A stretch of 53,241 nucleotides of DNA from an uncultured Clostridia bacterium (GCA_947053925.1 CAMRUG010000010.1:1-53241), one strand, 5' to 3'. Numbered from the stretch's first letter, positions 1-9,021 are shown. Notes: generated by a model not told the origin, from the sequence alone. A program made the numbers and translations.

Positions 1-1111
1 CCAAAACCTTGACGATACCTGCTCTTTCGTAGAACTCGGCAAGACGGCTAGACAGATACGCAGGATAGCCTTCTTCGCCCGGCATTTCTTCCAACCGCCC
101 GCTCATTTCGCGGAGCGCTTCTGCCCAACGGGACGTACTGTCTGCCATAATTGCCACCGTATAGCCCATATCGCGGAAGTATTCGGCAATGGTAATGCCC
201 GTGTATATGCTTGCTTCGCGCGCCGCAACGGGCATATCGCTGGTGTTAGCAATAAGCACGGTACGTTTCATAAGCGGCTCGCCTGTGCGCGGGTCGGACA
301 ACTCGGGAAATTCGTGCAAAACGTCAGTCATTTCGTTGCCGCGTTCGCCGCAGCCTATATATACTATTATGTCCGCATCCGCCCATTTAGCAAGTTGGTG
401 CTGAACAATGGTTTTACCGCTTCCGAACGGTCCCGGTACTGCCGCAACGCCGCCCTTTGCAAGGGGGAATAACGTATCTATTACGCGCTGGCCCGTTACC
501 ATAGGCAAATCTGGAGACAACTTGTTTTTGTAAGGACGTCCGCGGCGTACAGGCCATTTCTGCATCATAGTAAGCTCGGTTTTGCCTACTTTTGCCACTA
601 CGCTGTCAACGGTATAATCGCCCTCGCCGACAATGTTTGTAATTTCGCCTTCTATTCCGTAAGGCACGAGAATTTTGTGGTTGACGACTTTGGTCTCCTG
701 TACCGTTCCTAATACGTCGCCCGCGCACACTTTATCTCCCGTTTTGGCAACGGGAACAAAGTGCCATTTTTTCTCGCGGTTGAGAGAATTTACTTCAATT
801 CCTCTGCCGATACGGGAACCAGACTTTTCAAAAAGAGTGTTAAGCGGACGTTGAATACCGTCAAATATACTTTCGATAAGTCCCGGTCCGAGTTCGACGG
901 ACAGCGGCGCGCCCGTAGAGGTTACTTCGTCGCCGATTTTAAGTCCGCTTGTTTCTTCATATACCTGAATACTTGCCTTATCGCCGCGCAGTTCGATTAC
1001 TTCGCCGACAAGTTTTTTGTCAGAAACCTTTACAACGTCGTACATTTCGACGTCGGCAAGATTTTCCGCAACGATTAGCGGTCCGCTGACTTTTACGATT
1101 TTTCCTTTCAT
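1..1111 (-). CDS. ntpA: V-type ATP synthase catalytic subunit A (3' end off the window)
   Basis: Catalytic nucleotide-binding subunit of the V1 head of a bacterial V-type ATPase. About 370 residues are visible, open to the left edge. The N-terminus begins [18 protein letters not shown], a beta-barrel start typical of A subunits. The Walker A motif GPFGSGKT lies near residue 235 and is followed by the conserved GERGNEM. The long insertion between barrel and P-loop (bulge domain) marks V-type A rather than F-type beta. The ATG at 1111 has GGAG 7 nt upstream. It is the seventh visible gene of the order G-I-K-E-C-F-A; B and D are expected beyond the edge. An unusually long 157-nt gap separates it from subunit F. 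Confidence 0.96.
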   Translation of the reverse strand, partial: MKGKIVKVSGPLIVAENLADVEMYDVVKVSDKKLVGEVIELRGDKASIQVYEETSGLKIGDEVTSTGAPLSVELGPGLIESIFDGIQRPLNTLFEKSGSRIGRGIEVNSLNREKKWHFVPVAKTGDKVCAGDVLGTVQETKVVNHKILVPYGIEGEITNIVGEGDYTVDSVVAKVGKTELTMMQKWPVRRGRPYKNKLSPDLPMVTGQRVIDTLFPLAKGGVAAVPGPFGSGKTIVQHQLAKWADADIIVYIGCGERGNEMTDVLHEFPELSDPRTGEPLMKRTVLIANTSDMPVAAREASIYTGITIAEYFRDMGYTVAIMADSTSRWAEALREMSGRLEEMPGEEGYPAYLSSRLAEFYERAGIVKVL

Positions 1112-1268
1112 ATCAATACTCCAAATGGTATGTTTAATTGCTGAGACAGTTTACTCGGTTACACAAATACGCAAACCATAATTTTTCAACTACTTTAACG
1201 CATTGCATAATCTTGACACGCACGGTGTACAAATTTGATTTATTACCGAATGATACCTGTTTACCGAG

Positions 1269-1592
1269 TTATTTTTTGTTAAATATTATATCTACGCCTA
1301 TTGCCTTTTCTACGTCGCTTTTAATGCCCTGCATACCGAATCCGCTTGAAACGGCTGTTGTGGGAATGGGAATAAGCGCAGGATAAGTCTCTGTTTTGGC
1401 TTTTGCCAAAACTTCGGGTATTTGCTCGGCAAGATTTTCCGCAACGAAAAGTACGGCATAATCGCCTTGCGAAAGTTTTTTTATTAAGCGCTGAGCCTGT
1501 TCGGGAGTTGTAGCGTCGTACACTTCTACCCCTACCGATTTAAAAGCCAAAACGCTGTCTTTGTCGCCTATTACGGCAATCTTGTTATACAT
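1269..1592 (-). CDS. ntpF: V-type ATP synthase subunit F
   Basis: Small central-stalk subunit (107 aa, normal family length) that binds subunit D in the V1 rotor. The N-terminus MYNKIAVIGDKDSVLAFKSVG carries the Rossmann-like start typical of the family, with GD after the first strand, and a later hydrophobic strand YAVLFVAENLA. The ATG overlaps the subunit C stop by one base (TAATG), indicating translational coupling. Position between C and A is the usual one. Confidence 0.95.
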   Translation of the reverse strand: MYNKIAVIGDKDSVLAFKSVGVEVYDATTPEQAQRLIKKLSQGDYAVLFVAENLAEQIPEVLAKAKTETYPALIPIPTTAVSSGFGMQGIKSDVEKAIGVDIIFNKK

Positions 1593-2557
1593 TATTTAAT
1601 TAAGTCCTTTAACTTTTCTTTATCCGCGCCGCTTTTAACGCCTACGAGAATACGTCTTACTTTATCTATTTCGCCGACCTTTTTAAAAAGATATTCTAAG
1701 ACAGGTTGAATTGTCATAAGGTCTACGTTTTCGCAAATTAGTTTGTACATATATTCGTTACGTTCAGTTTCGGCAGGAGTAAGCGCCGAGTTATCCGCAG
1801 TACACAGCGAATAAAACGGTTTGTACTCGCTTGGCAAATCCAAAGCGGCTTGTTCGTTATCCCAAAGTTTAATTAACGTTTCGGCGGAAACAGAACCGCC
1901 GTCAATAATCATTTCTTTAAAGTTTCCGAGAGATAACTCCGCCTTTTTCATACGGTACAAAGTCATCAGATTTGTAGTGTCGACTTTGTATTCGAACAAT
2001 TTGCGCAAGAGTTTGAAACTGCACTTTTTGGCATAAGCAAGCATATCCTTGTACATTGCTTTGTCCAAAGTTACGTCTACTGTTTGCGGACTGCGGTTGC
2101 CGTTGGCAAAACTAGTGTCTACACAATCCAACGCCTCCGCCATATTTTTAGAGAATGCCGAATAATCGTCCGAAACTATTGCCGTTTGCATTGTTTCGGG
2201 CGGAATTGAAGTTTCGGCAAAGCAATACGGCAAGCCGTCAACACGCATATACTTACACTTCATAAGCGTTTTGGCGTTTAAGTAGTCGTATTCGGCAAGG
2301 ATATACGAAACGGCATATTTGTCATAGCACAGTTCTTTGAATAACGACAAAGCCGAATCCAACTCTGCGCGCAATATGCTTTCGTAATCGTTGGGGTTGT
2401 CTACCGTCAAGCCGTTTGCATAGCCGCTTTCGGACAGCACTCTCAACGCTTCCGCCATATTGCTGCACTCAATCAAGCGGACAAACTTGTCCTGCGCGAG
2501 CAATTTGGTAGAAAGCACCGCCACACGGCCGTTAGCGTACAATTGATTATCGCTCAT
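1592..2557 (-). CDS. ntpC: V-type ATP synthase subunit C
   Basis: Subunit C/d (321 aa), the helical cap that links the V1 central stalk to the membrane K-ring. The sequence is almost entirely alpha-helical, with the family features YANGRVAVLSTKLL at the N-terminus and a terminal block VGEIDKVRRILVGVKSG similar to other bacterial C subunits. The start ATG has GGAGAG 4 nt upstream. It lies between E and F in a tightly packed operon. Confidence 0.93.
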   Translation of the reverse strand: MSDNQLYANGRVAVLSTKLLAQDKFVRLIECSNMAEALRVLSESGYANGLTVDNPNDYESILRAELDSALSLFKELCYDKYAVSYILAEYDYLNAKTLMKCKYMRVDGLPYCFAETSIPPETMQTAIVSDDYSAFSKNMAEALDCVDTSFANGNRSPQTVDVTLDKAMYKDMLAYAKKCSFKLLRKLFEYKVDTTNLMTLYRMKKAELSLGNFKEMIIDGGSVSAETLIKLWDNEQAALDLPSEYKPFYSLCTADNSALTPAETERNEYMYKLICENVDLMTIQPVLEYLFKKVGEIDKVRRILVGVKSGADKEKLKDLIK

Positions 2558-2558
2558 T

Positions 2559-3131
2559 TTACTCTCCGAATAATGCGTTTGCCACTTGTCCTTCTGTCTT
2601 TTCGCGTATATATGCCAAAACAGATTTAAGCGTCAAGTCTTTTTCGTAACCTTTGCCGACAAGCACTACGCCTCCGTCGGCGTCGATATATGTTTTACCG
2701 AGAACAAGGTTCATATTTAAGCCGTCAAGAAACTTCTGCGTAACGACGTCCTTATCCGCTTTGCATACCGATACGGTTTCGCCTTTTTCCGCATAGGTTT
2801 TGAGCAAACGGGTTAAAAACGCCTCTTTTTCTTTGTTGGACATTGCTTTGAGTTTGCCGTAAGCATTGTCGTAACAAGCGGAGATAAGTTTCTGCTTTGC
2901 ATTCAACTTATATTTCCGCGCGTCAAGTTCCGCAGTCGCCAAACGGTTGCGGACGCGTTCTTCCGACAAAACGTCTATACGCGCATTTAAAGCCTGCTTG
3001 TCGGCGTCAATATCCGACAACGCTTTTTCCGATATGCTCTGAGCCTGCTTTTCTGCTGATTTGATTGCTTCGGCGCAAGCGGTATCCGCGTCGGACAGTA
3101 TTTTGCTGATTATGTTTTCTTTTCCGTTCAT
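2559..3131 (-). CDS. ntpE: V-type ATP synthase subunit E
   Basis: Peripheral stalk (stator) subunit, 190 aa. The N-terminal half is a charged helix rich in Ala/Glu/Lys (roughly residues 5-95, with AIKSAEKQAQSISEKAL). The C-terminal half is a globular domain with DADGGVVLVGKGYEKDLTL, the usual E-subunit ending. The ATG at 3131 is chosen over an upstream TTG at 3149 because AGGGG lies just ahead of it, and because the TTG would add six residues lying against the K-subunit stop. With subunit G it forms the stator. Confidence 0.93.
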   Translation of the reverse strand: MNGKENIISKILSDADTACAEAIKSAEKQAQSISEKALSDIDADKQALNARIDVLSEERVRNRLATAELDARKYKLNAKQKLISACYDNAYGKLKAMSNKEKEAFLTRLLKTYAEKGETVSVCKADKDVVTQKFLDGLNMNLVLGKTYIDADGGVVLVGKGYEKDLTLKSVLAYIREKTEGQVANALFGE

Positions 3132-3149
3132 TGTAACCCCTGCGTACAA

Positions 3150-3689
3150 TTAGAATAACATTGCTACTACGGGATCGGAAATAAATTGTCCGATATTTGC
3201 AATATTGAGATTTTGGAACATAAGAATCGATACGACAAGTCCCAGCAAAGCGTAGAACTCAATCATTGCGGGGAATATCAACGACTTAGAAGCAATTTCG
3301 CCTTTTTTACCTACGGCTATAATTGTAGAAGCGGCAGTTTTACCTTGTAAGTATGCGGAAATAGCGCCGCCGAGCATCATAGGTACACACGCCCAAAATA
3401 CGCCCCAACCTTGCGCCGTTATCTGCGCCGCAGTTGCCGTTACGTTAGCGTCCGTTAAATTGCCTACGGTAGGAAGATAACTTGCGCCGAGAATAGCAAT
3501 AACGAAACCGTAAATACCTTGCGTAGCGGGCAAAAGAGAAAGTACGATTACTTTACTGAATTTGCTCGGATCTTCCGCCAAAACGCCTGCCGAAGCCTTA
3601 CCTGTTGCGCGGAGTCCCAGTCCCGAACCTATACCGCATACAAGAGCCGTTAAAGCCAAGCCCATAATACCGATTACTAAACCTGTCAT
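3150..3689 (-). CDS. ntpK: V-type ATP synthase subunit K (proteolipid rotor ring)
   Basis: Membrane rotor subunit of 179 aa with two fused helical hairpins (four membrane segments), the size of the duplicated NtpK type. The first hairpin has LPATQG (L53, T56, Q57), the third helix Q115 in YLQGK, and the fourth helix the ion-binding Glu144 in AMIEFYALLG. In Enterococcus hirae NtpK, Na+ is bound by L61, T64, Q65, Q110 and E139; the residues and both spacings (3, 1 and 29 positions) are reproduced here. This supports a sodium-coupled rotor, as inference. The glutamate is present in only one of the two hairpins. Confidence 0.96.
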   Translation of the reverse strand: MTGLVIGIMGLALTALVCGIGSGLGLRATGKASAGVLAEDPSKFSKVIVLSLLPATQGIYGFVIAILGASYLPTVGNLTDANVTATAAQITAQGWGVFWACVPMMLGGAISAYLQGKTAASTIIAVGKKGEIASKSLIFPAMIEFYALLGLVVSILMFQNLNIANIGQFISDPVVAMLF

Positions 3690-3764
3690 TTTTATTTTCT
3701 CCTTTTTGTATAGAGTTTTTTATTTTATAATTTCAACAAACTCAAAGTCTGTTGTTTTTACCTT

Positions 3765-5777
3765 TTACTGTTTTTTGTCTTTTAACAACGTGTATTTCGT
3801 ATCGCTTCCGAACGGCACAAATAAGTGCCCGTCGCCTTCGTAGAATTTGCCGAAAAATTCGACATATTGCAGTCTGCCGTTGTGTATATAAATGCCTAGT
3901 ATACCCATAACGAGGTTGAATATATGAGCAAATACCAACAGCACTATTGCAAGCGCATAACCTACGCCGCCGCCCGACCATACCATTTCGCCGAGTTGGT
4001 TTATTACCGTACCCATTAGCGCGCTGCTCAGCATCAGTCCGAATACGCGGATATAACTCATAATATCCGAGAAGTAATTTATAATTCCGTAAGCGGAACT
4101 GAAACTCTTCATTACCTTGCCGAGGAAACCCTTTGTGCCGAGACCTGCAAATATAAGAGCCACTGCAAGAGCGCCCAAACATACATACAAACCGACCTTG
4201 CCGACAATATCGGGCAAACGCAATACGTTATAAGGCTCGTAGCCTGCCATATCGAGAGCAGGATTGAAAATTGCCAGCACAAACGCTACAAATACTATTA
4301 TCCACGGAAAATCGGTCAGCCACGCCGCCAAATGCTGTTTGCGTTTGATTTTTACCGCCATATTGCAGGCAATACCTGCAGATATATGGATAATACCTAC
4401 GAACAAACTCAGTATCATCATAACCATCGGGTAATTTGCCGGATTAGGTATCACGCCGTCGTACAACTGATAGGAAAAGCAACTGCCGAACAGCGCACCC
4501 ACTATTATTGCCGACACGCCGCAGATACCGAACAACTGCAACATTGTTTTCATTCCGCTTGTCTGTTTGATTGCAAAAAACGCAAACAAACCTGCCAGCA
4601 CCAACAATGCGCCGTAACCTATATCGGCCACCATCAACCCGAAAATGAAAAAGTAAAATACCGACATAACGGGGTTAGGGTCTATTTCGTGATAAGCAGG
4701 GGGCGTGTACATATTGGTAACAAACTCAAACTGCTTTGTTATTTTGTTGTTTTTAACAAGCGTCGGAGCAAATTCTTCTTCGCCTATTTCGTCAAACACC
4801 AACACTACGCAGTCGCTTATATTTTCGATTGCGTTTTTAACTTTATCTTCGTCGGCGGCAGGATAGTACGCTTCTAATACGAAAGTCTGCGTTGTATTCT
4901 GCAAGTCGCCGTCTGCCGACAGTTTCTTCTCGCACAACCCTAAATAGTCCGCATAAATTTTAAATTCCGAAATCTCGCAAGCGTAAGCGGCAATCTGCTG
5001 CATATAAACCGCGCGCTGTTCTTTAAGCCCCGAAAGCTGACGTTCGATGTTCTCGATAGCCGCCTGCGGTAATACGTCGCAGGTAACACTGCATTTTACT
5101 AAACCGTAAGCCGACGCTTTCTCGAAAAACTCAGTTTGGGATTTGTGCACTACCGCAACGATTATTGCCGTCGAATTGACGACGTCCAAAACCTCGATTT
5201 CCGCCATACCGTACTCATCTGTTAAAGCCTTGACGTTTTCTGTTTCCGAAGAATTACATTGCATTAACGACACTGTCGCAGTATCGGTATCCTGATACCA
5301 AGTTGTTGCGTGAGGTACGTTTTTTATAAGCGAAAGTCGGGAGAGTTCCGCCTGCTTAGCGTTAGTTACCGCCGCGTTTTCGGCAAGCATATCCTTTATT
5401 TCCGCAATACTTTCAAGCGACTTTTCGATACGGTCTGCATTTGCGCCGAAACCGAGAAAATAATCGTAGCCTATTTCTGCAAGCGGACGGGAAAAACTGC
5501 CCTTGGGAACGGTAACTTTTTCCGCCCCTTTTACGCGCTTATTTAAAAGATTGAACTGTTCGGTTTGCTCGGTTACATAACGGATTGTGTTTTCCACGCG
5601 GGCAATCCTTTCGATAATCTTTTCCCGCTCTGCCGTTACGTCGTAATTGACGCAAGAGGCAATATCTTCGCTGCGTTTAAGTTCTACCGAATTTGTCTTG
5701 ACAAGCGCGTCGAATATGCTTTCTTTGTCGGCTTGCATAGCCAGCAAAGTAAGTTTTTTCATCTTGACGATAGCCAT
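3765..5777 (-). CDS. ntpI: V-type ATP synthase subunit I (membrane stator)
   Basis: Stator subunit a/I, 670 aa, forming the ion half-channels against the K ring and anchoring the peripheral stalks. The N-terminal half (about 1-340) is cytoplasmic and helical with alpha/beta lobes, starting MAIVKMKKLTLLAM as is typical. The C-terminal half carries about seven or eight membrane helices, from VMSVFYFFIFGLMVADIGYG onward. Near the C-terminus FSDIMSYIRVFGLMLSSAL contains the conserved channel arginine region. The start overlaps the G-subunit stop (TAATG). A 75-nt gap with a good ribosome binding site precedes K. Confidence 0.95.
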   Translation of the reverse strand: MAIVKMKKLTLLAMQADKESIFDALVKTNSVELKRSEDIASCVNYDVTAEREKIIERIARVENTIRYVTEQTEQFNLLNKRVKGAEKVTVPKGSFSRPLAEIGYDYFLGFGANADRIEKSLESIAEIKDMLAENAAVTNAKQAELSRLSLIKNVPHATTWYQDTDTATVSLMQCNSSETENVKALTDEYGMAEIEVLDVVNSTAIIVAVVHKSQTEFFEKASAYGLVKCSVTCDVLPQAAIENIERQLSGLKEQRAVYMQQIAAYACEISEFKIYADYLGLCEKKLSADGDLQNTTQTFVLEAYYPAADEDKVKNAIENISDCVVLVFDEIGEEEFAPTLVKNNKITKQFEFVTNMYTPPAYHEIDPNPVMSVFYFFIFGLMVADIGYGALLVLAGLFAFFAIKQTSGMKTMLQLFGICGVSAIIVGALFGSCFSYQLYDGVIPNPANYPMVMMILSLFVGIIHISAGIACNMAVKIKRKQHLAAWLTDFPWIIVFVAFVLAIFNPALDMAGYEPYNVLRLPDIVGKVGLYVCLGALAVALIFAGLGTKGFLGKVMKSFSSAYGIINYFSDIMSYIRVFGLMLSSALMGTVINQLGEMVWSGGGVGYALAIVLLVFAHIFNLVMGILGIYIHNGRLQYVEFFGKFYEGDGHLFVPFGSDTKYTLLKDKKQ

Positions 5778-6085
5778 TACTTAACTTGCTCCAAAATGAT
5801 TTTAACTGCTCTTTCCGTATTTTTAGCAAAAACGGCAATTTCCGAATCGGATTGCGAATTGAGTTCGGCAAGTCTTTTTGCCGCTTGCTGTTCCGCTTTT
5901 TTGTCCGCTTCCTTCATTCTTTCAAGAAAAGCGGTTTTGTTTTCGGCTACTGCCTGTTTTTTGTTTTGTTCCGCTTCGATTTCCGCGGCAGAAACTATTT
6001 CCGCAGCCTTTTGTTCAGCTTCGGATATGCGTTTCTTTGCTACGTCTTCCGCTTCCAGTATGGAATTAACTACTTCTTCAATCAT
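5777..6085 (-). CDS. V-type ATP synthase subunit G/H-like stator coiled coil
   Basis: A 102-aa protein that is essentially one long charged coiled coil (EAEDVAKKRISEAEQKAAE onward), as expected for the peripheral-stalk partner of subunit E (G in eukaryotes, also annotated NtpG/H or AhaH). It is the first gene of the ATPase operon and is coupled to subunit I by a one-base stop/start overlap. Its Shine-Dalgarno GGGAG, 5 nt before the ATG, is the terminal sequence of the interspersed repeat that lies immediately upstream. Sequence conservation in such coiled coils is low, so position carries much of the assignment. Confidence 0.85.
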   Translation of the reverse strand: MIEEVVNSILEAEDVAKKRISEAEQKAAEIVSAAEIEAEQNKKQAVAENKTAFLERMKEADKKAEQQAAKRLAELNSQSDSEIAVFAKNTERAVKIILEQVK

Positions 6086-6090
6086 ATTGT

Positions 6091-6253
6091 CTCCCGACCA
6101 AACGCGCGACGGAATTTGTACGCAGCCGCTGCGCTTAGTGCTATCAAATTTATTTACCGTCGCGGTCGGACTCTTTGGTTGCGACTCCTCGTCGCGTCTA
6201 TCCTGACTTTAGTCGGGGTGCGCCTCCCCGACATCCCCCGCTTGGGCGCAAAC
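6091..6253. repeat. Interspersed repeat, copy 1 (163 bp)
   Basis: This 163-bp block is identical, base for base as read by eye, to 46436-46598. It is hairpin-rich: GTCGGGG/CCCCGAC around a 7-nt loop, CGCAG/CTGCG, and GCGAC/GTCGC. A 31-bp fragment of one end (CCGACCAAACGCGCGACGG and the next 12 bases) recurs in the same orientation at 6299-6329, so the rpiB/ATPase gap holds one full and one partial unit. Read on the minus strand, the element ends in TCGGGAG, which acts as ribosome binding site for the next gene. Confidence 0.9.
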
Positions 6254-6298
6254 TCAGGTACACGCCCTGACTTTGCGGAGTTTAGTAAACACTTTCTT

Positions 6299-6329
6299 CC
6301 GACCAAACGCGCGACGGAATTTGTACGCA
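6299..6329. repeat. Partial copy of the interspersed repeat end
   Basis: Thirty-one bases identical to the end of the 163-bp repeat, direct orientation, 204 bp from the full copy. Together they look like direct terminal repeats around a variable 45-bp segment. Confidence 0.85.
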
Positions 6330-6351
6330 TTGAGTCTTGTCTGATTTTATA

Positions 6352-6780
6352 TTACTGTTCTATTTTGTCTACGCGGACAGCGTGTCTGCCGCCCTCGAAC
6401 TCTGTCGTTAAAAATGCATCGGTAATCTGCTTGGCAAGATCGGCAGTAACGTACTTTTGCCCCAAAGCAATTACGTTGGCATCGTTATGCTTACGAGTCA
6501 TTGTAGCCATATCTACATTAGTGCATAACGCGCACCTGACGCCTCTGACCTTGTTTGCAACCATACTTACGCCGATACCCGTCGTACAAACGATAATACC
6601 TCTTTCGCAGGTTTTGTCCGCTACCGCTTGCGCCGCCTGACGGGCGAAGTCGGGATAATCGCAACTTTCCTTAGTGTAAGTTCCGTAATCCGACACTTCG
6701 TGTCCGATAGACAACAGGTAGGATTTTACTTCGTTTTTCAATTCCAGTCCGCCGTGGTCGCTTGCCAATGCTATCTTCAT
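6352..6780 (-). CDS. rpiB: Ribose-5-phosphate isomerase B
   Basis: Cytoplasmic isomerase interconverting ribose 5-phosphate and ribulose 5-phosphate in the pentose phosphate pathway, 142 aa (normal RpiB length). Visible motifs are ALASDHGGLELK at the N-terminus, the active-site Cys region IIVCTTGIGVSMVANKV, and VRGVRCALC. The family usually shows CGTGIG; here it is CTTGIG, a mild change that keeps the cysteine. The ATG has AAGGAG about 5 nt upstream. It lies 54 nt after the Sua5 gene and upstream of the ATPase genes, likely cotranscribed. LacAB-type sugar isomerases are the alternative. Confidence 0.93.
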   Translation of the reverse strand: MKIALASDHGGLELKNEVKSYLLSIGHEVSDYGTYTKESCDYPDFARQAAQAVADKTCERGIIVCTTGIGVSMVANKVRGVRCALCTNVDMATMTRKHNDANVIALGQKYVTADLAKQITDAFLTTEFEGGRHAVRVDKIEQ

Positions 6781-6834
6781 AAATGCTCCTTATGCTTTTT
6801 TACGTTAACTGCCAAACGCTGTAACCCGCAAATT

Positions 6835-7827
6835 TTAAATAATATGCTGTGCCGCAGAACGTATAAGTCTGTTTAAAATACTGTCGGCAAATTGCGTTTT
6901 AGAAGAAAAACTCGCTATTATATAATCGTATTTATTTTCCAAAACGCGCAAATTTTCAAATAAGTTTTGTGCAACTTCAACGTCCGTCCGTCCGATACAG
7001 CAAACGGACCTGTTGCCGTATACGGAAGTATCTTCAACCAGCAAAACGGGTTTAAAGCCTTGCTCTGACAAACCGTCGTAATAGTCGCTCAATTTCTTGA
7101 CGTCGCCCGAAGTATCCAATACAAGCGGCACTTTGGGCGCATAATGTTTATATCTTACTCCCGGAGAATTAACCTTATCCTTAGGGTTAGTAACAACCTT
7201 TACAGGAATTTTCAAAACGCTTTCGATTTGATCGGGAGTAACTACTCCCGGACGTAGAATTAACGGCTGTTCGCCCGACAAGTCCAATACTGTCGATTCT
7301 ATTCCTACCTTACAGGGCTGTCCGCACAGTATAGCGGCAATTTTGCCGTCCAAGTCGTCCGATACGCGCCGCCAAGTCGTAGGACTGGGTCTGCCGCTCA
7401 AATTTGCGCTGGGCGCCGTTACGGGAACCGCCGCCGCCTGCAAAAACGCACGCGCTTCTGCCGACTCGGGCATACGGATAGCAACCGTATCAAGTCCCGC
7501 CGTTATACAGTCGTCAATGACTGCCTTTTTAGGCAGAACAACCGTAAGACTCGCAGGCATAAGTTCGTTTATTATTGTTTCGGCATAAACGTTTACCGTT
7601 CGCGCAATGTCGTAAATTTGTTTTTTGTCGTAAACGTGTACGATAAGCGGATTGTCGCTAGGTCTTCCCTTTGCAACATAGGTACTTTTTACTGCGCTGA
7701 CATCAAGCGCATTGGCGCCGAGACCGTAAACCGTTTCGGTAGGAAAGGCTACAAGCTCGCCCTGCCTGATGAGCCTGCCCGCTTCGTTTAAATCGTTATC
7801 GTTAAATTGTAAATATTTTGTTTTCAT
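6835..7827 (-). CDS. ywlC: L-threonylcarbamoyladenylate synthase (Sua5/YwlC)
   Basis: Makes threonylcarbamoyl-AMP from threonine, bicarbonate and ATP, the first step of tRNA t6A37 synthesis. The 330 aa contain a YrdC domain (about 1-200, with VAFPTETVYGLGANAL, PSANLSGRPSPT and STVLDL) followed by the linker motif SPGVRYKHYAP and a C-terminal Sua5 domain (about 235-330). This is the long two-domain form rather than TsaC. It is the first gene of the likely ywlC-rpiB-ATPase transcription unit. No Shine-Dalgarno sits at normal distance from the ATG; the only candidate, AAGGA, lies in the loop of a leader hairpin. Confidence 0.95.
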   Translation of the reverse strand: MKTKYLQFNDNDLNEAGRLIRQGELVAFPTETVYGLGANALDVSAVKSTYVAKGRPSDNPLIVHVYDKKQIYDIARTVNVYAETIINELMPASLTVVLPKKAVIDDCITAGLDTVAIRMPESAEARAFLQAAAVPVTAPSANLSGRPSPTTWRRVSDDLDGKIAAILCGQPCKVGIESTVLDLSGEQPLILRPGVVTPDQIESVLKIPVKVVTNPKDKVNSPGVRYKHYAPKVPLVLDTSGDVKKLSDYYDGLSEQGFKPVLLVEDTSVYGNRSVCCIGRTDVEVAQNLFENLRVLENKYDYIIASFSSKTQFADSILNRLIRSAAQHII

Positions 7828-7837
7828 CTGCCAAACG

Positions 7838-7872
7838 GTAATTTGCTTTTCCTTGCACAGTGAGCAAATTAC
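7838..7872 (-). promoter_or_regulatory. Leader stem-loop ahead of ywlC
   Basis: A 9-bp perfect stem (GTAATTTGC at 7864-7872 on the minus strand with GCAAATTAC at 7838-7846) fills most of the predicted leader. Its 17-nt loop holds the only purine-rich AAGGA. Possible translational control element, by inference. Confidence 0.45.
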
Positions 7873-7882
7873 ACCAAATGGA

Positions 7883-7911
7883 ATTATAACACAAAAAATT
7901 TTTTTTGTAAA
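7883..7911 (-). promoter_or_regulatory. Promoter of ywlC-rpiB(-ATPase) unit
   Basis: TTTACA (7906-7911), 17-bp spacer, TATAAT (7883-7888), preceded by TG two bases upstream (extended -10). Predicted start near 7876 gives a leader of about 49 nt. Confidence 0.75.
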
Positions 7912-8050
7912 TCTTACAATGGCTTTTTAACGATATTAAAGTTTACGTTAAGACATAAATAAATCTTATTGTATCAGGCTAAAAAAAACCTTAAAAATTC
8001 AACTTTTTAAATTGCAAAAAATGAAATAAGATTACGACGTTATATAACAC

Positions 8051-8084
8051 AAAAAAAACGAAAGCGTTTAATTTGCTTCCGTTT
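8051..8084 (-). terminator. Terminator of the TSCPD gene
   Basis: Stem ACGGAAGC/GCTTTCGT (8 bp, one G-U) followed on the minus strand by a run of eight T. The remaining 7912-8050 is AT-rich with no gene visible. Confidence 0.75.
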
Positions 8085-8119
8085 TGCTTATTGAAATAAA
8101 ATATGTATTTATAACGATT

Positions 8120-8365
8120 TCAGTTGTCGGCAAGATATTGTTCGAGCGCAGTGGCAAGTTGGTCGGGACAGGAAGTTTGCTTCATGCCGCATCTAATTCC
8201 CTTTAAACGGCGGATAGCTTCGGTAACCTCCATTCCCTCCACTAACGCGCCTACGCCTTGCAGATTGCCGTTGCAACCGCCAAGGTAACTGACATTATGT
8301 AATTTGCCGTCCACTACTTCAAAATTTATTTCGCGGGAACAAGTGCCTTTTGTAACGTATCTCAT
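8120..8365 (-). CDS. TSCPD domain protein (TIGR03905 type)
   Basis: An 81-aa protein matching the short stand-alone TSCPD family common in clostridia. It has GTCSREINF near the start, GGCNGNLQGVGALVEGM in the middle and the name-giving segment CGMKQTSCPDQLA toward the end. TSCPD domains also occur at the C-terminus of B12-dependent ribonucleotide reductases; here there is no reductase. The conserved cysteines suggest metal or nucleotide binding, but no function is established. ATG with AAAGGAG 8 nt upstream. Single-gene unit with its own terminator. Confidence 0.9.
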   Translation of the reverse strand: MRYVTKGTCSREINFEVVDGKLHNVSYLGGCNGNLQGVGALVEGMEVTEAIRRLKGIRCGMKQTSCPDQLATALEQYLADN

Positions 8366-8655
8366 ATTCGTTTCTCCTTTTGGCTTTATATAATAACAAT
8401 TAAAAGCATTGTTTTTTGCTAGCCCAACTAGACAATATCAAATCTTATGATTATTTCCTACGGGTTTACTTTTGTAAACTCAATTATATTTTAGGACATA
8501 AAACCCGACAAGACAGTCTCTTTGCAATTCGGCGCGCCTTTTGTATATATCCGACCGTACAACCTACAATTTGTGCATTGTTTACATTTAAAACAATACG
8601 CAATTGTTAGCGTAGGTTGCGCCGTCGGTCAGAAAACAATTAACTTACTCGTTTA

Positions 8656-9021
8656 CTAATCTTCGTAGGCAGTAACGTTTTGTCCGTTATCCCACAAACT
8701 GTCAAGCGCGTAAATTTCGCGCGTATCTTTGTGAAAAATATGCACGATGACGTCGCCGTAGTCTACCGCTATCCAACGACCTTCGCTCATACCTTCTTTT
8801 CTGAGCGCAACTTTGCCCAGTTTTTCCATCTGCTCTTCCATATAGTCGAACATTGCTTTGACCTGCGGAGCAGAACGTCCCGAGCAAATGACAAAGTGAT
8901 CGGCAATGTCGGTCATTCCCTTTATCGCTACGATTTTTATATTGAGAGCGGATTTTTCCGACAAAAATTTACATATATTATTTACTGTTTCGTTAATAAC
9001 CGTTTTCGATTCGTTCTTCAT
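8656..9021 (-). CDS. rsfS: Possible internal translation product: RsfS alone
   Basis: Within the fusion, an in-frame ATG at 9021 is preceded by GGGGA with a 4-nt spacing and would yield a 121-aa RsfS, the usual length for this ribosome-silencing factor, which binds L14 and blocks subunit joining. Nothing in the sequence tells whether the fusion, the short form or both are made. This is an alternative start inside the entry above, not an extra gene. Confidence 0.5.
   Translation of the reverse strand: MKNESKTVINETVNNICKFLSEKSALNIKIVAIKGMTDIADHFVICSGRSAPQVKAMFDYMEEQMEKLGKVALRKEGMSEGRWIAVDYGDVIVHIFHKDTREIYALDSLWDNGQNVTAYED

Noticed and set aside
4332..4877. 181-aa plus-strand frame opposite subunit I
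   Set aside because: Antisense shadow of an unambiguous membrane-protein gene, with a composition rich in His/Tyr/Arg typical of reverse frames.
5565..6206. 213-aa plus-strand frame ending in the same residues as a frame near 46.5 kb
   Set aside because: The shared protein ending is only the translated interspersed repeat; the DNA repeat is real, the proteins are not.
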